Origin: Cyclobacteriaceae bacterium
GTDB taxonomy: Bacteria > Bacteroidota > Bacteroidia > Cytophagales > Cyclobacteriaceae
Assembly (NCBI GenBank): GCA_029882725.1
Contig: JAOUKG010000089.1
Span: 1 to 8,246, forward strand
DNA: 8,246 nucleotides
Reading direction: 5' to 3'
The notes under the pieces are model-generated. The model had not been told where the DNA came from. It saw only the letters and a program-made list of their open reading frames with translations, and searched no databases. This document shows, piece by piece, positions 5,037 through 8,246 of this stretch. How positions within the stretch are numbered: position 1 is the stretch's first letter; every line of letters starts with the position of its first letter. Position numbers and translations under genes: made by a program.

Positions 5037-5870
5037 GTGAGTTGGATATATAAGATGCTAAAGGGGCCTTTTTACGGTTCATATAGGGGAAAAGGCGGGA
5101 GTATACCCGAAATTGATGGTTCTGCTACTTGGAAAGAGCTTACCTATAAAAGTAAATCGGGGGCAATGCTTTCCGCTTTATTGGGTACAGTACAGGAAAA
5201 TAAACAAAAGGCAACAATTGTGTTGGGACACCCTGCCTGTAAGGAGGGGAAACATTATTTTGTGAATTCAGGTTACGCCAATTTTCTTATGGAAAATGGG
5301 TACAATGTATTAATATTTGATTTAAACGGTTTTGGCAAAAGTACTTGTGGAAATTTTTCTTTTCATGAAGATATTATTGCTTCAGGAGAAAAGGCCAAGG
5401 AAATATTCCCGGATCTTCCTATGGGTTACCATGGAGTAGCTATGGGAGCACATTGGGCTACTATTGCCTTTGCCGAAATCGATCATCGTTTTAGCTTTGC
5501 CATTCTTGAAAGTGCCGCTACTTCATGGATGGAGTTTTGGGCTGCTTCTGCAAAGGCCCGCTGGATGATTAGATTTTTATATCCATTTTTTCCCGGCCTT
5601 CGAAAAAATTCTAAAATGATTGAAAGGGTTAAGGATATTAAAAATATTCAGTCTATACTTTTCGTTTATTCAAAGAAAGATAAACTGACACCAGTATCTA
5701 TGGGAGAAAAATATAAGGCAAGTTGTAAGCTTATAACCGACCTCTGGACGGTTGAAAGTGCCGAACATGCCAATATTATTGGATCTGACGAAAAGGAACA
5801 GTATCTGGAGAAAATTTTAGATTATGTCCATTTTCAACAATTACATTTCTATAAAAAGAACAACTTTTAA
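5037..5870 (+). CDS. Alpha/beta-hydrolase-fold protein lacking the nucleophile serine, 277 aa
   Basis: The fold is recognised from the order of core motifs: TIVLGHPACKEGKHY (about 60-74, the HP/HG oxyanion-hole region), NVLIFDLNGFGKST (90-103), the nucleophile elbow YHGVAMGAHWA (131-141), SILFVYSKKDKLTP (206-219) with the acid D215, and ESAEHANI (240-247) with the histidine H244. In the G-x-S-x-G elbow the serine is alanine (G133-V-A135-M-G137, codon GCT), so classical esterase or peptidase chemistry should not work. It may be a non-catalytic binding protein or act by another mechanism. WMIRFLYPFFPG (176-187) looks like a hydrophobic lid. There is no signal peptide, so it is probably cytoplasmic. 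The start is uncertain: GTG at 5037 or ATG at 5055 (271 aa), neither with a clear ribosome site. It stands alone, convergent with the next gene. The substrate is unknown. Confidence 0.82.
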   Translation: MSWIYKMLKGPFYGSYRGKGGSIPEIDGSATWKELTYKSKSGAMLSALLGTVQENKQKATIVLGHPACKEGKHYFVNSGYANFLMENGYNVLIFDLNGFGKSTCGNFSFHEDIIASGEKAKEIFPDLPMGYHGVAMGAHWATIAFAEIDHRFSFAILESAATSWMEFWAASAKARWMIRFLYPFFPGLRKNSKMIERVKDIKNIQSILFVYSKKDKLTPVSMGEKYKASCKLITDLWTVESAEHANIIGSDEKEQYLEKILDYVHFQQLHFYKKNNF

Positions 5871-5954
5871 TTTATTCCTGATCTGGCAGTTTATCAGTTG
5901 AATTTATTATTTTGGTTCCCTTTTTATAATTGAAGCTTTTAATTTATCAAAAAT

Positions 5955-7037
5955 TCAATTTATTAATAACTCAAGTGGTTTTTCTCCCGAGTCAAACGGA
6001 ACCTCTAGTAATTTCATAATGGTAGGTGCTATTTGTGATTGCCTGAATTTACCTTTTAAAGTGTTGCCAATATTTTTGGTGTCAGGACCTATCATGGCAA
6101 TCCAGATTTGATCGGCTCCATTAACTCTTGATCCATGATTTTTCCAGCTTTCCAATGGAATTGTTCCCCTGCCATGATCGGTAGTTACTATAAGTGTAGT
6201 TTTATTGGCATAGAATTTATCGTGTTGAATGAAATTCCATAGTTCCATGAGGAATATGTTGGCCAAATAAGCCGATTCAATGTATTTTGTGTAATTTCCA
6301 TCATGGGCAAAATCATCGGTTTCACCATAAGCGATGTAGGTTACCCGTGGTTTTAAATTCTTCATGTATTCCATGGCAAACCTGTGAGTAAATGCATCCA
6401 GTCGTACTTCTGTCCATGGGCTTGAAACCTCTTCCTGAAATTTATTTAGGAAAACTTCTGTAGTACTTAGTTTTTTATGCGTAGCCTTTTCAAACCCGGC
6501 ATTCACATAAACTCCACTTCGTTCTTCATTAACTATATATGGAAAGACATCCCAGGAGCCGAAAGCCGCAACTCCATTTTTGAAACCTTTTGTTTTATTT
6601 AAAACTTCCAGAAAAGTAACATTGGGATTGGGTATTTTGTCGTTGCTCTTTATATTTTTATCATCCGCTTTTCCGGTAAGTATTTCGTTGTAACCGGGGT
6701 AGGAAAACCACATTTTATTAGTGCAATCCACTTCCGATTTTATATTGCGGTTTCCTAACAGGACGCCATTTTTTGCAACATACCCTTGAAAAAATGGATT
6801 AAGAGCAATGGAGCGTTCAATAGTGGTAGATTTCCAGTACTTTTCCTCCAGTTCTGCCTTATTTCGGGTAAAATTACTATACAACAAGGTAGAGTCTATA
6901 CCTTGAAAGACTTCCTGCCAGCGGTAGCCATCCAGGGTAACTAAAACAACATTTTGTGTTTGGTACTTTTCCTGCCCATTTGTAACATTTGTAGAAAGGA
7001 ACAATGTAATTAGAAGAGTTGTGAGTATCGTTTTCAT
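5955..7037 (-). CDS. Exported alkaline phosphatase superfamily hydrolase, 360 aa
   Basis: A signal peptide is clear (MKTILTTLLITLFLSTNVTNG, cleavage probably near residue 21-22), placing the protein in the periplasm. The rest follows the metal-dependent phosphatase/phosphodiesterase/sulfatase fold. VVLVTLDGYRW carries metal ligand D36. WFSYPGYNEILTG carries S112, aligned with the Ser/Thr nucleophile of nucleotide pyrophosphatase-like enzymes. ETDDFAHDGNY holds D241/D242 and H245, TTDHGRG holds D287 and H288, and NHG holds H301. IAPTIMKLLEVP near the end is the usual C-terminal helix of the fold. A full metal-site set can be named, so it is probably active on a phosphate or sulfate ester. Such proteins are often labelled phosphoglyceromutase-like, but the substrate cannot be told from sequence. 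It is divergent from the propeller gene, with 168 bp between them. Confidence 0.87.
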   Translation of the reverse strand: MKTILTTLLITLFLSTNVTNGQEKYQTQNVVLVTLDGYRWQEVFQGIDSTLLYSNFTRNKAELEEKYWKSTTIERSIALNPFFQGYVAKNGVLLGNRNIKSEVDCTNKMWFSYPGYNEILTGKADDKNIKSNDKIPNPNVTFLEVLNKTKGFKNGVAAFGSWDVFPYIVNEERSGVYVNAGFEKATHKKLSTTEVFLNKFQEEVSSPWTEVRLDAFTHRFAMEYMKNLKPRVTYIAYGETDDFAHDGNYTKYIESAYLANIFLMELWNFIQHDKFYANKTTLIVTTDHGRGTIPLESWKNHGSRVNGADQIWIAMIGPDTKNIGNTLKGKFRQSQIAPTIMKLLEVPFDSGEKPLELLIN

Positions 7038-7149
7038 TTCAGTTTTTTAGCGGAATTGATTTGCGAAAAGGTCTTTTTCCCTTTTTTGCGAATTTCATTT
7101 TAAATCTAAAAAACATATTGTCAAAAACGAACCCACTGCTGTAAAAGCT

Positions 7150-7182
7150 TTTGTGTTTTAGTGGTTTTCATTAGTATATTGA
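7150..7182 (+). promoter_or_regulatory. Bacteroidota-type promoter for the propeller gene
   Basis: TTTG (7150-7153) and TATATTGA (7175-7182) resemble the -33 TTTG and -7 TAnnTTTG boxes, separated by 21 bp, within the 17-23 range used by flavobacteria. The -7 box is one T short. Transcription would start near 7189, leaving a leader of about 17 nt before the ATG at 7206. No matching pair is seen for the divergent phosphatase gene. Confidence 0.45.
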
Positions 7183-7205
7183 GCCGCTTAACCTAATCTA
7201 TACCT

Positions 7206-8246
7206 ATGAAATCTGTTTTATACTATATGTTTTTGTCTTCAATGACTCTTTTTGTCAGCGAGGCTTTTTCTCAAGATATTTCATCCGATACTTATGCTGA
7301 TTTGAATTTCAGAAATATTGGTCCTGCAACAATGAGTGGTAGAATTGTGGATTTGGATGTGGTGGAAAAAGACCCATTTACATTTTATCTGGCTACGGCA
7401 ACGGGAGGTGTATGGAAAACCACAAACAATGGAGTGACTTTTAAACCTGTTTTTGAAAATGAAGCCACCCATTCTATAGGTGATATTGTAATTCATCAAA
7501 AACATCCTTCTCATATATGGGTGGGTATGGGAGAACGAGCCAGTAGGCAAAGCAATAGTTGGGGCGACGGAGTATATTATTCAAAAGATGCAGGTAAAAC
7601 CTGGATTAATAAAGGACTGAAAGATACGCACCACATCGGGCGTATTGTTGTACATCCTGAAGATACGAATACCGTGTTTGTGGCAGCGATGGGACATTTG
7701 TGGGGCCCTAACAAAGAAAGAGGTCTTTATAAGACTACCGATGGGGGTGAAACCTGGAAGAATGTATTGTATATAGATGAAAATACGGGGGTAGTAGATG
7801 TGGCTATGGACCCTTCCAATTCGAGCATTCTGTATGCATCTACCTATCAGCGAAGAAGGAAACCGTATGGGTTTCATGGGGGAGGTCCTGGTAGTGGGCT
7901 TTATAAATCAGTGGATGGAGGAAACTCCTGGAATAAAATAACTGCGGGTTTACCTTCCGGGGAAATGGGAAGGATTGGAATTTCCATCTATCGAAAAAAC
8001 CCCAATGTGGTTTATATATCAGTAGAACAAGGGTTTCAATATAATGCCAGTACTGCCTATACACGTAGAAAAGCTGGAATTTACAGGTCGGATGATAAAG
8101 GAGTTTCCTGGACATTTATGAGTGACTGGAATCCCAGGCCTATGTATGCAAGTCAGATTTTGGTTGATCCCAATGATGACAAACGGATTTATATGATGAA
8201 CCAATATAGCTATTCTGACGATGGAGGTAAAACATTTGTCGCACCC
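7206..8246 (+). CDS. Exported BNR/VPS10 (sortilin)-like beta-propeller protein, N-terminal 347 aa, 3' end outside window
   Basis: ATG at 7206 opens a frame that runs without a stop to the window end. A signal peptide (hydrophobic about 4-18, ending SEAFSQ) predicts export. After it comes LNFRNIGPATMSGRIVDLDV (about 33-52), the usual opening of the large flavobacterial family annotated as VPS10-domain or glycosyl-hydrolase BNR-repeat proteins. Asp-box (S-x-D-x-G-x-T-W) repeats recur at about 126-133 (SKDAGKTW), 177-184 (TTDGGETW), 235-242 (SVDGGNSW), 295-302 (SDDKGVSW) and 337-344 (SDDGGKTF), with a degenerate one at 72-79. WVGMGERASRQSNSWGDGVY (105-124) and GGGPGSGLY (225-233) are also typical. 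Each repeat is one propeller blade. Family members are often around 1000 aa, so most of the protein is unseen. The biochemical role is not established; surface or periplasmic binding or hydrolysis is possible. Confidence 0.9.
   Translation, partial: MKSVLYYMFLSSMTLFVSEAFSQDISSDTYADLNFRNIGPATMSGRIVDLDVVEKDPFTFYLATATGGVWKTTNNGVTFKPVFENEATHSIGDIVIHQKHPSHIWVGMGERASRQSNSWGDGVYYSKDAGKTWINKGLKDTHHIGRIVVHPEDTNTVFVAAMGHLWGPNKERGLYKTTDGGETWKNVLYIDENTGVVDVAMDPSNSSILYASTYQRRRKPYGFHGGGPGSGLYKSVDGGNSWNKITAGLPSGEMGRIGISIYRKNPNVVYISVEQGFQYNASTAYTRRKAGIYRSDDKGVSWTFMSDWNPRPMYASQILVDPNDDKRIYMMNQYSYSDDGGKTFVAP

Noticed and set aside
5927..5960. Terminator between the convergent hydrolase-like and phosphatase genes
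   Set aside because: AATTGAA and TTCAATT can pair, but the arms are short and AT-only, the loop is long, and one arm overlaps the phosphatase stop region.
7060..7092. Repeated TTTGCGAA in the divergent intergenic region as a regulator site
   Set aside because: Only two 8-bp direct copies with an AT-rich context; too weak to separate from chance.
7281..8204. Several - strand open frames opposite the propeller gene
   Set aside because: They are antisense shadows; the + strand frame is continuous, starts with a signal peptide and shows repeated Asp-boxes.

Overview
The window looks like a chromosomal segment from a marine- or soil-type member of the Bacteroidota, most likely a flavobacterium. 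The DNA is AT-rich, strong Shine-Dalgarno sites are mostly absent, and promoter-like sequences fit the TTTG / TAnnTTTG pattern of this phylum. The gene set also fits: an exported GH3 beta-glucosidase, a large exported BNR/sortilin-type propeller protein and a periplasmic alkaline-phosphatase-superfamily enzyme. No genus can be named from the sequence alone.

Layout. (1) 2-1141, + strand: the C-terminal part of a BglX-type GH3 beta-glucosidase whose 5' end lies outside the window. (2) 1171-2910: a complete insertion sequence of 1740 bp with about 20-bp imperfect terminal inverted repeats. It carries two overlapping genes, a 68-aa AbrB/MazE-like DNA-binding protein and a 475-aa DDE transposase with a perfect YREK signature. 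An identical 24-bp palindrome (10-bp arms, 4-nt loop) sits directly outside both ends, so the palindrome appears to be both the target and the target-site duplication. (3) 2930-3051: a small mosaic of nested direct and inverted repeats that fills the gap between the IS and the folate genes. (4) 3143-4548, - strand: fmt and folA, overlapping by an ATGA start/stop and probably translationally coupled. Fmt uses 10-formyl-THF, and DHFR regenerates the THF pool.

(5) 4549-5036: an AT-rich non-coding stretch with a hairpin at the fmt start, a possible 3' gene remnant and a good rho-independent terminator on the + strand. (6) 5037-5870, +: an alpha/beta-hydrolase-fold protein in which the nucleophile-elbow serine is replaced by alanine. 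(7) 5955-7037, -: a signal-peptide-bearing alkaline phosphatase superfamily hydrolase. (8) 7206-8246, +: the first 347 codons of an exported BNR/VPS10-like beta-propeller protein, open at the window end and transcribed divergently from the phosphatase.

The most interesting part is the insertion sequence. It has a palindrome-bounded insertion site, an AbrB-like small gene that overlaps the transposase by one base beside A-runs that would allow a -1 fusion, repeated TTAACTAGA-type motifs in the terminal repeat and in an operator-like palindrome abutting the small gene's ATG, and an intrinsic terminator just inside the left end. Together these suggest a self-regulated element that prefers hairpin sites. 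The regulatory and target-preference parts are inference.
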